A DNA stretch of 56,775 bases from Spirochaeta cellobiosiphila DSM 17781 (GTDB lineage: Bacteria; Spirochaetota; Spirochaetia; DSM-17781): NCBI RefSeq assembly GCF_000426705.1, contig NZ_KE384556.1, positions 1 through 56,775 of the forward strand, written 5' to 3'. The notes below the pieces were generated by a model. The model was not told the DNA's origin. It made no database searches and saw only the letters and a program-made list of their open reading frames with translations. A program made the translations under genes and the position numbers. The first letter of the stretch is position 1; each line of letters starts with the position of its first letter. This document shows positions 34,394-42,936 of the stretch, piece after piece.

Positions 34394-34921
34394 ATGATAA
34401 AGGTACAGGGAGATATGCTTCTAAGGGAACGAGCTGCTGAACTGAGTTCACGGTTAGGAAGTTGTACCGATATACAGGAAGGGAAAATCTTTTTTCCCTC
34501 CTGTTCTCATCCTACCTACCTAACATTAGTACAGAAGAAAAGCCTCATTAGTTCCAATTACATCCTATCTCTCCGAACAGAGTTACCGATAGAACAAGCT
34601 AATGAGAAAGAAGAAAGGATTCAACTTAATAGATTGGGTAAATTAAAGCATAAAGGGATATCACCTCTATTGATGAAAATAAGAACAAAACTAATACAGA
34701 CCCCTTCTTTTGGTAAAGCTTTGAAACTATGTGATCTGGAGGACTTTGTCATTACCCAAAACAAGGACAAACTTATTCTGGAAGTGAATCCCTATGGCGG
34801 AGGCTACAGTCAAGTTCTCCTACCTCCTATGAGACTTAGAATAGGAATATCTAAAGATAAGTGGTTAGGTTGTTCACAGCTGCTTCATAAGCTGGAAAAG
34901 ACTATCATCAAGCTCTTGTGA
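34394..34921 (+). CDS. Unknown protein coupled to the permease gene
   Basis: I do not recognise this 175-residue protein with confidence. It is basic, cytoplasmic (no signal or membrane helix), with blocks SCSHPTYLTLVQKKSLISS, LKLCDLEDFVITQ and VNPYGGGYSQVLLPPMRLRI. Its ATG directly follows the permease stop codon (TAAATG), so it is translationally coupled and probably functions with the transporter. I have a weak memory of a DUF3156-type small protein beside APC permeases; that would need a search to confirm. Confidence 0.7.
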   Translation: MIKVQGDMLLRERAAELSSRLGSCTDIQEGKIFFPSCSHPTYLTLVQKKSLISSNYILSLRTELPIEQANEKEERIQLNRLGKLKHKGISPLLMKIRTKLIQTPSFGKALKLCDLEDFVITQNKDKLILEVNPYGGGYSQVLLPPMRLRIGISKDKWLGCSQLLHKLEKTIIKLL

Positions 34922-34967
34922 TCTGATTTCATTTTGCTTAGGAGAAAATCCAATCTACAGCAAAATA

Positions 34968-36104
34968 ATGACTTTTTTATGCCTCCTTGTTATAATCCCT
35001 TCCATGTATACACAGGATTATGAAAAGGAAGCTCTCACAGGATCGGATAATACCTTACCGGTGTTTTATGAATCGCTAAAAGCAAAAATACCCTTTACGA
35101 TGACATGGACTGGTGAGGGACAAGAATTTAATCAGTGGAAAACAGAGGGATTACAAAAAGCAGAAGAGTTAATTCTTCCCTGGGATGACAATACGCCTTT
35201 TGAAATGGAAGTGATCGATCAAATCGATAGAGGAGCCTATATGGCTCAAAAGGTGGTATTCAATCTAACAGAAGAAAGTCGGGTTATGGCTCTTTTACTC
35301 ATTCCTAAAGGAAGTGCACCTTTCCCAGCAGCCCTTATGCTCCATGATCATGGTGCCAAATACGATATTGGCAAAGAAAAGATGGTAGAGACCTGGAAGG
35401 ATCCAGTCAAACAAGCCTCCTCTAAAGCTTGGAGTCAAAAATACTTTACAGGAACATTCCCAGGTGATGAGTTGGCCAAACGTGGTTATGTTGTTTTAAG
35501 CTGTGATGCTCTTGGCTGGGGAGATCGTAGCGTTGAAGGTTGGAACACCGAGGCCCAGCAATCCTTAGCCTCTAATATGTTCAATATGGGTGTGTCCTAT
35601 GCTGGATGGATAGCTTTAGAGGATTGTCGCGCTGCCCAATTTCTAGCAAGTTTAAAACAAGTTAACAAAGAGAAAGTAGCTGCTGTTGGTTTTTCCATGG
35701 GAGCTTTTAGAGCTTGGCAAGTGGCTTCCTTATCACCAGATATTAAAGCAGGTATTGTAGAGAACTGGATGGCCACAATGAAAGGCTTAATGGTCCCAGG
35801 TAGTAATCAGCTCAAAGGATCATCCGCTTATACCATGCTTCATCCTTTCATTGGCAAATATCTGGATTATCCAGATGTTGCTGGTCTTGCAGCACCTAAA
35901 CCTATGTTATTCTATGCAGGAGAAGAGGATGGCCTTTTTCCCCCATCTAGTGCAAAGGAAGCTTTTGATAAAATGCATAAGATATGGAATGCTTCAGGGG
36001 CTGGGAATAATCTGGAAACGCGATTCTGGCCTTATGGTCATGTTTTCTATAAAGAACAACAAGATGCCGCTTATGATTGGTTGGATAAGAAGTTTGCTTA
36101 TTAA
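34968..36104 (+). CDS. Secreted alpha/beta hydrolase of the dienelactone-hydrolase/acetylesterase type
   Basis: This 378-residue enzyme is an alpha/beta hydrolase with the nucleophile elbow GFSMGAF, an acid in AGEEDGLFPP and the catalytic His in PYGHVFYKEQQD. The oxyanion-type region LMLHDHGAKYDIGKEK and the insertion before the elbow resemble secreted carbohydrate esterases and bacterial dienelactone-hydrolase-like proteins. The N-terminus (FLCLLVIIPSMYTQ) is a signal peptide but lacks basic residues from the ATG. Codons upstream would add YSKI, and a ribosome site (AGGAG) lies 8 nt before an in-frame ATC at 34953, so the true start may be non-canonical. It is the last gene of the rightward unit. 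Confidence 0.82.
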   Translation: MTFLCLLVIIPSMYTQDYEKEALTGSDNTLPVFYESLKAKIPFTMTWTGEGQEFNQWKTEGLQKAEELILPWDDNTPFEMEVIDQIDRGAYMAQKVVFNLTEESRVMALLLIPKGSAPFPAALMLHDHGAKYDIGKEKMVETWKDPVKQASSKAWSQKYFTGTFPGDELAKRGYVVLSCDALGWGDRSVEGWNTEAQQSLASNMFNMGVSYAGWIALEDCRAAQFLASLKQVNKEKVAAVGFSMGAFRAWQVASLSPDIKAGIVENWMATMKGLMVPGSNQLKGSSAYTMLHPFIGKYLDYPDVAGLAAPKPMLFYAGEEDGLFPPSSAKEAFDKMHKIWNASGAGNNLETRFWPYGHVFYKEQQDAAYDWLDKKFAY

Positions 36105-36108
36105 GAGA

Positions 36109-36132
36109 AGAGGCTATTTTAAAATAGCCTCT
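36109..36132. terminator. Perfect-palindrome terminator between convergent genes
   Basis: The sequence AGAGGCTATTTT joined directly to AAAATAGCCTCT forms a fully self-complementary 24-bp palindrome, giving a hairpin with a GC-rich base and an A/T-rich top, followed on the + strand by TGTTTAAAT. It lies between the rightward hydrolase gene and the leftward coiled-coil gene and probably ends both transcripts. Confidence 0.75.
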
Positions 36133-36182
36133 GTTTAAATAAAATATCTATATTTCTTACAAATCTTGTTTTATAATCTCTA

Positions 36183-39100
36183 TTATCCCTTAACACCCAT
36201 CTCCAAGATCAACTCAACCTCACCGCGACTAAGCTTTGTTGCCCGTGCGATCTCCTCGATCTTCCAATTCTGTCGTGCTAATTTGATAACAGATTCCCTA
36301 ATATCCATATTAGGAGCTCCCTTAGTCCGTCTACTGGCAGGTTCATCCTTAGCTAAAGTACCCAATAACCGAACTTGTTCTTGAGCCTGCTTGGAGATTT
36401 CTTCTAAACGAGTTTCTGTTTTAGCGAGCCACTCTCTAGCTTTATTCATTTCATTGATACGAGTTTCTAGATATTCTACGCTTTCATCCAGGTTAGTTAA
36501 TTGCTGTATCGCATGATCTACCTGAGATTTATCTGTTTGAACTTGATCAAGTAATTCACGAATAGAATCAACCTGTTCTGGTAAATTATCTAATTGTGTT
36601 CTTATAGTAAATATACGTTCTTCGATGGATTTAAGTTGATCAAAACTTTTATCTACACCATCTATCGTTTCACTGAGTAAGTCCTGCTTTTGCTCCAGTC
36701 GCTGGTAGATTTGGGCGATGCCCTTTTCATTTTCTTCAAGTCGTCTTAGTTTTACTTGTATATCCTGAAGTCTATCATGACTTTCGGTGACAGAAACCAG
36801 CTTTGTATCAATAGAATTAGATATGGAGACAACCTTCTGAAAGTCATTTTCCATAGCTTCGATTTTGTTTCTTTGATCATAGAAATCTGATAATTTATCA
36901 GAGACATCATTGGTCAAATCACGGATCTTAAGAATTTCCTGTGATAGAGTGACCAGTTCTTCCCGGTCTTTTTCAACACGAGTAATATCACTCTTAAGAT
37001 CTCCAATTTTAGATTCTAATTCTAACTTAAGACTATCAGCGCGATCAAAGATCTTCGTCTGGGCTACAAACTCTTGCTGACGCCTTTCTAAGGCTTCCAA
37101 ATTAGTAGTTATCAATTGATAACTCTGATCAATCTTATCAGTGAAGTTCTGTTGATGAGTTTCGATGGTATTTCGAGCATCTTGTAAGCTTTGGAAGATC
37201 TCCCTTTGTTTGTCGTCAGACTCACTGACAATCTCTCTGGTCTTCTTTTGAAAATCAAGGATAAAGACTTCTTTTTCCCTTTCCAAACCTTCGATAGCCT
37301 TGATGGTTCTTTCTTTTAAATCACCTTGAAGATCTGACATTTGATCTGACATTTCTTGTAATTCTTTCTTCAATTTAATACGTTCTTCTTGAGAAGAAAG
37401 TATTATATCTTCACGCTGAGCAAGGAACTCGTCTTTGATTTGCCCCATTTGGGATTCCAGGCCCCGTCTCCAGTCATCTAGCTTAAGACTGAAGTCTCCT
37501 TCGGTAGTTTTAATATCCTGTAGTATTTTACTTTGCCAACGTGTTACATCATCTCTGGCAGCTTCTAATAATTGTTGATTCTCTAAACGACTTGTTTCAA
37601 TAGCATCGGTAGTAAGATTCAGCCTTCCCTGTAGTTCATTCTCATATCTGACTAACTTATCCCCAAAGAGGCTTTCCTGATTACGGATTTCCTGATCAAA
37701 ACGTTCCTGACTGGCTAGCTCCATTTGTTTTAGTTGTTTATTTAACTCCTGTTCTTGGGACTGAATATCGTCACTTCCCTTAGCCAATTGGGTAGTTAAT
37801 TCGTTTTGGAAATTCTTTAACTGATCTTCCAAATTCGTAATCTGATTCATGGAATTCTTTTCCAGTTCATTTAGTTCATTACGAAGCATTTGAGACAAAC
37901 GATTACTGAGGTCTTCCTGTTGTATTCGTTGGGTTTCTTTTGTCTCAGACAAGTTGTTGTTGAAGTTAGCAGACCATTCATCCAGGGCGGCTTCCATTTG
38001 TCCAGAACGAGTTTTTAAGTCCTCAAAGAAATCATCTTCGAAGATCTTTAGTTTAGAACTAACATTATCATAGGCCCTTTCCTTTAGACCATTCAACTCT
38101 GTTTCTAAGCGCTTCATTTCATCATCAAGACTTAGGATATCCTGATTGAGACGTACAGCAGCATTGTTTTTATCATCTTCCAGCCGTTCTTCAAACTTAT
38201 GTAAGTTATCTTCTGCCTTGACCATAAAAGTTTTCATAAGCTGTCTTAAATTTTCATCTAGATTTTCTATATCATTTGATAGAGCTTCCAGCTTATCCAA
38301 ACGTCCTGAGATACCTTCTTCATAGCTGGTAAGTCTATTATCCAGACTCTGGAAGACTGTATTTTCCACACCTTTGTGACTATCCTTTAAAGTAGCAATT
38401 AGAGTTGTTTGGGAGTCTTCCAGTTCTTGATAGAATTCTTCTTTTTGTTTATGAGCTAAGGCCCTTGTTTCTCCAGCCAGACTTTCGATCTCATCACTTA
38501 GAGTCTGCACCCTTATCATCTGATCTTCCAGATTCTGAATCTGATCCTTTAATTCTTGATTCATATCTTCAAAAGCACGATCCTGACTTTCTTTATGATG
38601 AATAATCTTTTGATTCAGATTATCAGCAAGTGATTGATATTGTTGCTGGAAATTGTCAATTTTACTTTTAGCGGCCTCTGTTGATTCAGTGAAATCCTGT
38701 TGATTGAGATCCAATTTTTGAAGGGCATCTGTATATCGACGTTGAATGTCTGATTCTAAATCCTCAATTACCTTTGATAAGGATTGTTCCTGGGCAATAA
38801 TATCCTTTGACAGCTCTTCTCCCTGACTGAGAAGTTGAGATTCCGCTTCTTTTATACGGGCCGCATTACGCTGTTCCATATCACTTATCGAATTGGCTAA
38901 AAGAGATTGTTGATCCTGGGAAAGGATAGCTAATCTATTCTCAAGATCCTGACTCAAAGAATCCTGGCTTACTTTAAGATCATTACTTATGTTGTTTTGC
39001 CTTTCCACGACTTCATTTGTTAAGTTATTGAATCTAGAATCAAAATCCTGGGCAAGCTGATCGATTTTGGGACTAAAATCTTGAAGCCTGTCATCCTGTT

Positions 39101-40301
39101 CTGATAAAGTCTGTTGCAGATCCCTATCAAAACGGCTTAATTGATCATTCATATCGCTTAGATTTTGATCCAGCTGATCCTGTAATGTTGTCATTCTGGA
39201 TCTGTAGGAATCATCTATTTCCTGTATACGGTCATCCAAAACCTGCTGTTGTGATTCAATTCTATCAGTCACACTTCTTTGTATATTCCCAAGATCATCC
39301 TGTGATGTTTGATCAAGTTCCTGGATTTGTTGCTGTAACTGATTATTAATTTGTTCTATTTCATGGGCCCAATTGTCATTTAAAGAATTTACATGGGAGG
39401 AAATATTGGCCTTTAACTGTTCAAATACTTCAGATTCGAGATTGATGCCCTTTTCTCTCGCATTATCAATTTTCTGTTGATAATCCTTAATCAAGGCAGT
39501 GTAGTTTTTACTAGCCTCATCCTGTGCCTGATTGAATTGTGTTCTATAGGAGGATACCGCTTGTTCCCATGTTTGAATGAGTTCATTTTTAATCTGGCTG
39601 CCTTTATCTTCTGCCGTCTTAAGGGATTCATTCATTAGGTTCTGGGCATTTTCAGTAAGACGTTTTTCAAAAAGCTCTTTTCTGTCCTCTAATTGGTTAA
39701 CATAATCCGCCAGTTCCTGTATACGATCTGACTCACCCTTTACAAGAAGCTCTAAGGCTTGATAACTTTCACGGGACTCACCAAGGATAATGTCTTTTAA
39801 TTCATTAAAACGATTCTGGTTTTCTTCTGTGAAGTACTGGTTGATTTCAGGAATCTGCTTTTCAATTAGGGCAATTCGCTGACTGGAATCCTTTAACCGC
39901 TTACCAATGGTATCAACAAATTCCGATTCTTTACGAATCCGGTTTACATTTTCCTGTACAGCCTTTGTTAATTCTTCCAGTTCCGATAGGGATCCATCAT
40001 ATCCAAGTATACGATCATTGACCTTATCCAATACATCAGCCCGGCTGGCTATCTCATCTTCAATAGATTGAATACGGTTAAGGACCTCACGGCCAGATTT
40101 TTGATGAACTTCTAGTTCAACAGCGATATCCTTTATTTCTGTTGTACGTTCATCCACAAATTTCTCAAGGTCATCTCTTATCTTATCAGAATATCTCTTT
40201 ACTTTCTCTAGTGAGCGATTCCCTTTATCAAGTTGTCTATATAAAAACAATATCAATACTACAATAAGCAGAGTTATAATATTGCCTGTTGTGAATACCA
40301 T
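36183..40301 (-). CDS. Giant membrane-anchored coiled-coil protein (SpiroCoCo family)
   Basis: At 1372 residues this is the largest protein in the window. A single N-terminal membrane helix (about 9-23, IITLLIVVLILFLYRQLD) is followed by about 1280 residues of nearly unbroken coiled coil, rich in Gln, Glu, Asp, Ser, Leu and Lys and almost free of Cys and Trp. It ends in a short globular tail, IRESVIKLARQNWKIEEIA then TKLSRGEVELILEMG, which looks like a small helix-turn-helix. A fully extended coil of this size would exceed 150 nm. Spirochaetes carry such proteins under the name SpiroCoCo; a link to cell shape, division or flagellar filaments is suspected but unproven. It is the final gene of the ptsI-to-SpiroCoCo string, 44 bp after the HAD gene, with a GGGAG ribosome site. 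Confidence 0.88.
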   Translation of the reverse strand: MVFTTGNIITLLIVVLILFLYRQLDKGNRSLEKVKRYSDKIRDDLEKFVDERTTEIKDIAVELEVHQKSGREVLNRIQSIEDEIASRADVLDKVNDRILGYDGSLSELEELTKAVQENVNRIRKESEFVDTIGKRLKDSSQRIALIEKQIPEINQYFTEENQNRFNELKDIILGESRESYQALELLVKGESDRIQELADYVNQLEDRKELFEKRLTENAQNLMNESLKTAEDKGSQIKNELIQTWEQAVSSYRTQFNQAQDEASKNYTALIKDYQQKIDNAREKGINLESEVFEQLKANISSHVNSLNDNWAHEIEQINNQLQQQIQELDQTSQDDLGNIQRSVTDRIESQQQVLDDRIQEIDDSYRSRMTTLQDQLDQNLSDMNDQLSRFDRDLQQTLSEQDDRLQDFSPKIDQLAQDFDSRFNNLTNEVVERQNNISNDLKVSQDSLSQDLENRLAILSQDQQSLLANSISDMEQRNAARIKEAESQLLSQGEELSKDIIAQEQSLSKVIEDLESDIQRRYTDALQKLDLNQQDFTESTEAAKSKIDNFQQQYQSLADNLNQKIIHHKESQDRAFEDMNQELKDQIQNLEDQMIRVQTLSDEIESLAGETRALAHKQKEEFYQELEDSQTTLIATLKDSHKGVENTVFQSLDNRLTSYEEGISGRLDKLEALSNDIENLDENLRQLMKTFMVKAEDNLHKFEERLEDDKNNAAVRLNQDILSLDDEMKRLETELNGLKERAYDNVSSKLKIFEDDFFEDLKTRSGQMEAALDEWSANFNNNLSETKETQRIQQEDLSNRLSQMLRNELNELEKNSMNQITNLEDQLKNFQNELTTQLAKGSDDIQSQEQELNKQLKQMELASQERFDQEIRNQESLFGDKLVRYENELQGRLNLTTDAIETSRLENQQLLEAARDDVTRWQSKILQDIKTTEGDFSLKLDDWRRGLESQMGQIKDEFLAQREDIILSSQEERIKLKKELQEMSDQMSDLQGDLKERTIKAIEGLEREKEVFILDFQKKTREIVSESDDKQREIFQSLQDARNTIETHQQNFTDKIDQSYQLITTNLEALERRQQEFVAQTKIFDRADSLKLELESKIGDLKSDITRVEKDREELVTLSQEILKIRDLTNDVSDKLSDFYDQRNKIEAMENDFQKVVSISNSIDTKLVSVTESHDRLQDIQVKLRRLEENEKGIAQIYQRLEQKQDLLSETIDGVDKSFDQLKSIEERIFTIRTQLDNLPEQVDSIRELLDQVQTDKSQVDHAIQQLTNLDESVEYLETRINEMNKAREWLAKTETRLEEISKQAQEQVRLLGTLAKDEPASRRTKGAPNMDIRESVIKLARQNWKIEEIARATKLSRGEVELILEMGVKG

Positions 40302-40345
40302 ATAAATAGCTCCCAGTTTATTTATTAGATGCTATTTTACCATAG

Positions 40346-41005
40346 CTATTGTAATTGGCCTAACACCCATTTTTCCAACTCATGATAGTTGTAAAAGGAG
40401 AACTCGGCTTCACTTTGTTTTTTGGGTCGTTTTACAAGATGAGCAGCCTTCATATTGGCTTTATGGGATCCTTCCACATCATACTGATAAGAATTACCTA
40501 CATAGAGTATATTTTCTGCAGGGATTTCCAATCTCTTTTGTAGCTCAACAAAGGGTTCTACATTGGGTTTCAAACGTCCCACATCTTCTGAACTTAATTT
40601 TACAGGAAAATACTCATCCAAACCAAGTTTATTTAAACGGTCTTGAAGAGGAAAGTCGCTTAATGCTGCTAATTTAAGGCCTTTACTTTTAAAAGATTCT
40701 AATACTTCTTTTACATGGGGAAATGGTTTTAAATGATTAAAAACCTTAAACCATCTGGTATAAAATACTCTATTGATTAACGCCTTAGCCCGTTCGGGAG
40801 ATATGCCCAAGGCCTCCCCCATCATGATGGCCTGCTGTTGGTGAAAATCAACAAACTGTTTATGGTCACGGATATCTTTTCTAACCTTTGAAAAAGTTTT
40901 TAGTTCTCTAAGATGTCCCATTACAAAGGGAATCGATTTCAGGTACATTTCACTATTGGGATATAAAGTACCATCGATATCAAAGGCCACCGCTTCAATC
41001 TTCAC
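40346..41005 (-). CDS. HAD-superfamily phosphatase
   Basis: The 219-residue protein has HAD motif I (FDIDGTLYPN), motif II Ser in LAALSDFP, Lys in SSEDVGRLKPN and motif IV in ILYVGNSYQYDVEGS, with a helical cap, so it is a subfamily IA phosphatase acting on a small phosphorylated metabolite. The start codon is GTG, with AGAGG before it. It begins 2 bp after the tonB stop, so it is coupled to the TonB genes, though no functional link is obvious. Confidence 0.87.
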   Translation of the reverse strand: MKIEAVAFDIDGTLYPNSEMYLKSIPFVMGHLRELKTFSKVRKDIRDHKQFVDFHQQQAIMMGEALGISPERAKALINRVFYTRWFKVFNHLKPFPHVKEVLESFKSKGLKLAALSDFPLQDRLNKLGLDEYFPVKLSSEDVGRLKPNVEPFVELQKRLEIPAENILYVGNSYQYDVEGSHKANMKAAHLVKRPKKQSEAEFSFYNYHELEKWVLGQLQ

Positions 41006-41007
41006 TA

Positions 41008-41898
41008 TTACCTCTTAATTACTGTATCTATGGGGATTCGTCCTCGAACAACATTGTCTTTTCCATTCTGACTTGGTGCCGGTTTGAATCGCCATTTACG
41101 AAGTTGATCAAATATATCTTTTCTGACGTCACCATAAACTATTTTGGGAATAACTTTCAAGGGGACTAAATTCCCTGCTTCTGTTATCTCGAACTCGATC
41201 TCAAAAGAAATTTGTTCATTAAAACCAGAAGGTAATTTGATGGGAGGACCATAGATAAGTTCTCTTCCCTTCGTGGGATCATCCCACTCTATTCCAGAAA
41301 CATTTTCAGTAGGACTTGATTCCCCTGAACCATTATCCTGAACAGTGCCTTTTGAGTTTTCACTGACCTTCAGAGAATCATCAAGATTAAAATCCTGGAA
41401 CCATGGACTAGGCTCTTCTGCTTCCTGAACAGGTTCACTCGTTTTTGAAGTCACATCAACATCTGTCTGCGTCTCTTGTTGTGGTTCATTTTTTTCACCT
41501 TGAACAACAGTAGAAGGATTATCATTGTTGGGAACAACTTCTCCTTCTGACACTTCTGTTTTTTGAGCTTGGTCAGTGGCCAAGCCTTGAGCTATTTGTG
41601 TGGGCTTATCATTTTGAGGATTCGGAGAAGGTGTAGAAGTGCTGGGAGATTCTATATCTTGATTAGTTTCCTCTGCCTTTGGCTTTTCCCTTGTACTATC
41701 CTCTTTTACTTCAATGTTGGGTACTGTTTTTACAGCAGAGCCTGGTAATGGGGATATATCGACATATAAAGGACCAAGCACTTCCTTGGTTGGTTCATAA
41801 TGCCAGTCAAAGAAGGTCATAACAAACCATATCAGCAAGTGAAGAATCAATGCGGCTATAATACTAATGCTAAGACGTTCTTTTTCCTGATAGGTCAC
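41008..41898 (-). CDS. tonB: TonB-family energy transducer
   Basis: This 296-residue protein has an N-terminal membrane helix with a His (IIAALILHLLIWF). A long, low-complexity periplasmic spacer follows (about 60-200, rich in Pro, Ser, Thr, Glu, Gln), and a C-terminal TonB-like domain ends RKWRFKPAPS then GRIPIDTVI. It should link the ExbB-ExbD proton motor to an outer-membrane partner. It begins with GTG overlapping the exbD stop in TAGTG, so the two are tightly coupled. The partner here is probably the beta-barrel or TPR protein of the same string, since no TonB-dependent receptor is present. Confidence 0.87.
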   Translation of the reverse strand: MTYQEKERLSISIIAALILHLLIWFVMTFFDWHYEPTKEVLGPLYVDISPLPGSAVKTVPNIEVKEDSTREKPKAEETNQDIESPSTSTPSPNPQNDKPTQIAQGLATDQAQKTEVSEGEVVPNNDNPSTVVQGEKNEPQQETQTDVDVTSKTSEPVQEAEEPSPWFQDFNLDDSLKVSENSKGTVQDNGSGESSPTENVSGIEWDDPTKGRELIYGPPIKLPSGFNEQISFEIEFEITEAGNLVPLKVIPKIVYGDVRKDIFDQLRKWRFKPAPSQNGKDNVVRGRIPIDTVIKR

Positions 41899-42308
41899 TA
41901 GTCTTGGACCTCCCTCGTTTTAAGTTGTATACCTTTAAAACCATTGAGGCGTAATACATCCATCACTTCTATGATAGTAGCATAAGAAGTTGTAGCATCT
42001 CCCTGAAGTATAATACTATCAAATTGAGCTCTATCCTCCTGGGAATACTTAGCTAAAGCCGCTCCAAGCTGATCCATTGAATAAGATTCTTTATTCAAAT
42101 ATATCTGATCACTATCTATAACTGTTACAGTTAACTGTGTCACCTGTACCACATCAGCAGTAGTAGAACCTGGTAAGATTAGGCTTATAGCCGGAGTTAA
42201 ATTAAAAGTACTGGATACCATGAAGAAGACAACCAGCTGAAACACAACATCAATCATAGGAACAAGATCGACTTTGGCATTGGGTGTCAGATTTCTTCTG
42301 AATCTCAT
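41898..42308 (-). CDS. exbD: ExbD/TolR-family proton-channel subunit
   Basis: This 136-residue protein has one membrane helix (about 16-36) holding the essential proton-carrying Asp in LVPMIDVVFQLVVFFMVS, then a periplasmic domain (LTVTVIDSDQIYLNKESY; IILQGDATTSYATIIEVMDVL). It works with ExbB to turn proton flow into movement of TonB. It overlaps exbB by 4 bp and tonB by 1 bp. Confidence 0.93.
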   Translation of the reverse strand: MRFRRNLTPNAKVDLVPMIDVVFQLVVFFMVSSTFNLTPAISLILPGSTTADVVQVTQLTVTVIDSDQIYLNKESYSMDQLGAALAKYSQEDRAQFDSIILQGDATTSYATIIEVMDVLRLNGFKGIQLKTREVQD

Positions 42309-42916
42309 ACCTTTTCCTTCTTCAATAGGGCTACTAATTCACTAACTCTATTCTCAAGTCTAATGATGGTATGATTAACCTTTGTCACCAAGTAATTATA
42401 AAATATAGTAGAAGGTATGGATACAATAATACCTGCAGCAGTCGTGATAAGAGCTTTTGAGATACCTCCAGCTAACGCACTGGGATCTCCAGCACCGCCA
42501 AGACCATTCAGGACATCAAAAGCTTGAATATTACCGACAACAGTTCCTAATAACCCTAAAAGAGGACTGATGTTGGCTATTGTACCTAAAGAGGATAAAA
42601 ATCTTTCCATAGAAGGAATTTCCAAATTAGCCGCATCTAATACGGTGTCCTTTATTACTTGAGGACTGTAATTACGATATTCTATGCCTACTTTCATCAA
42701 GTTTGATACAGGACAAGGATTGCTTTCACATATACTTAAGGCTTCATCATAATGCTCTTTTTCTAAAGCATTCTTTAAACGATTTAGTATCTGTTCTTCA
42801 TCGACTTTAATTTTTCTAAAATATAATAGACGTTCCACTATGATAACTGTGGCAACTAAAGAGAGCAGTAGAATCAAAGCCATTACTACTCCCCCGTATT
42901 CTAATATTGCTAACAT
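42305..42916 (-). CDS. exbB: ExbB/TolQ/MotA-family proton-channel protein
   Basis: The 203-residue protein has three membrane helices (about 8-28, 112-132 and 145-170) and the conserved SLGTIANISPLLGLLGTVVGNIQAF and GGISKALITTAAGIIVSIPS segments of the ExbB/TolQ/MotA family. Five copies form the stator channel around an ExbD dimer. It is followed immediately by exbD and tonB. A partial resemblance to gliding-motility motors (AglR) and TolQ means its role need not be nutrient uptake. Confidence 0.93.
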   Translation of the reverse strand: MLAILEYGGVVMALILLLSLVATVIIVERLLYFRKIKVDEEQILNRLKNALEKEHYDEALSICESNPCPVSNLMKVGIEYRNYSPQVIKDTVLDAANLEIPSMERFLSSLGTIANISPLLGLLGTVVGNIQAFDVLNGLGGAGDPSALAGGISKALITTAAGIIVSIPSTIFYNYLVTKVNHTIIRLENRVSELVALLKKEKV

Positions 42917-42936
42917 AACTTCTCCTTCACAGATTA

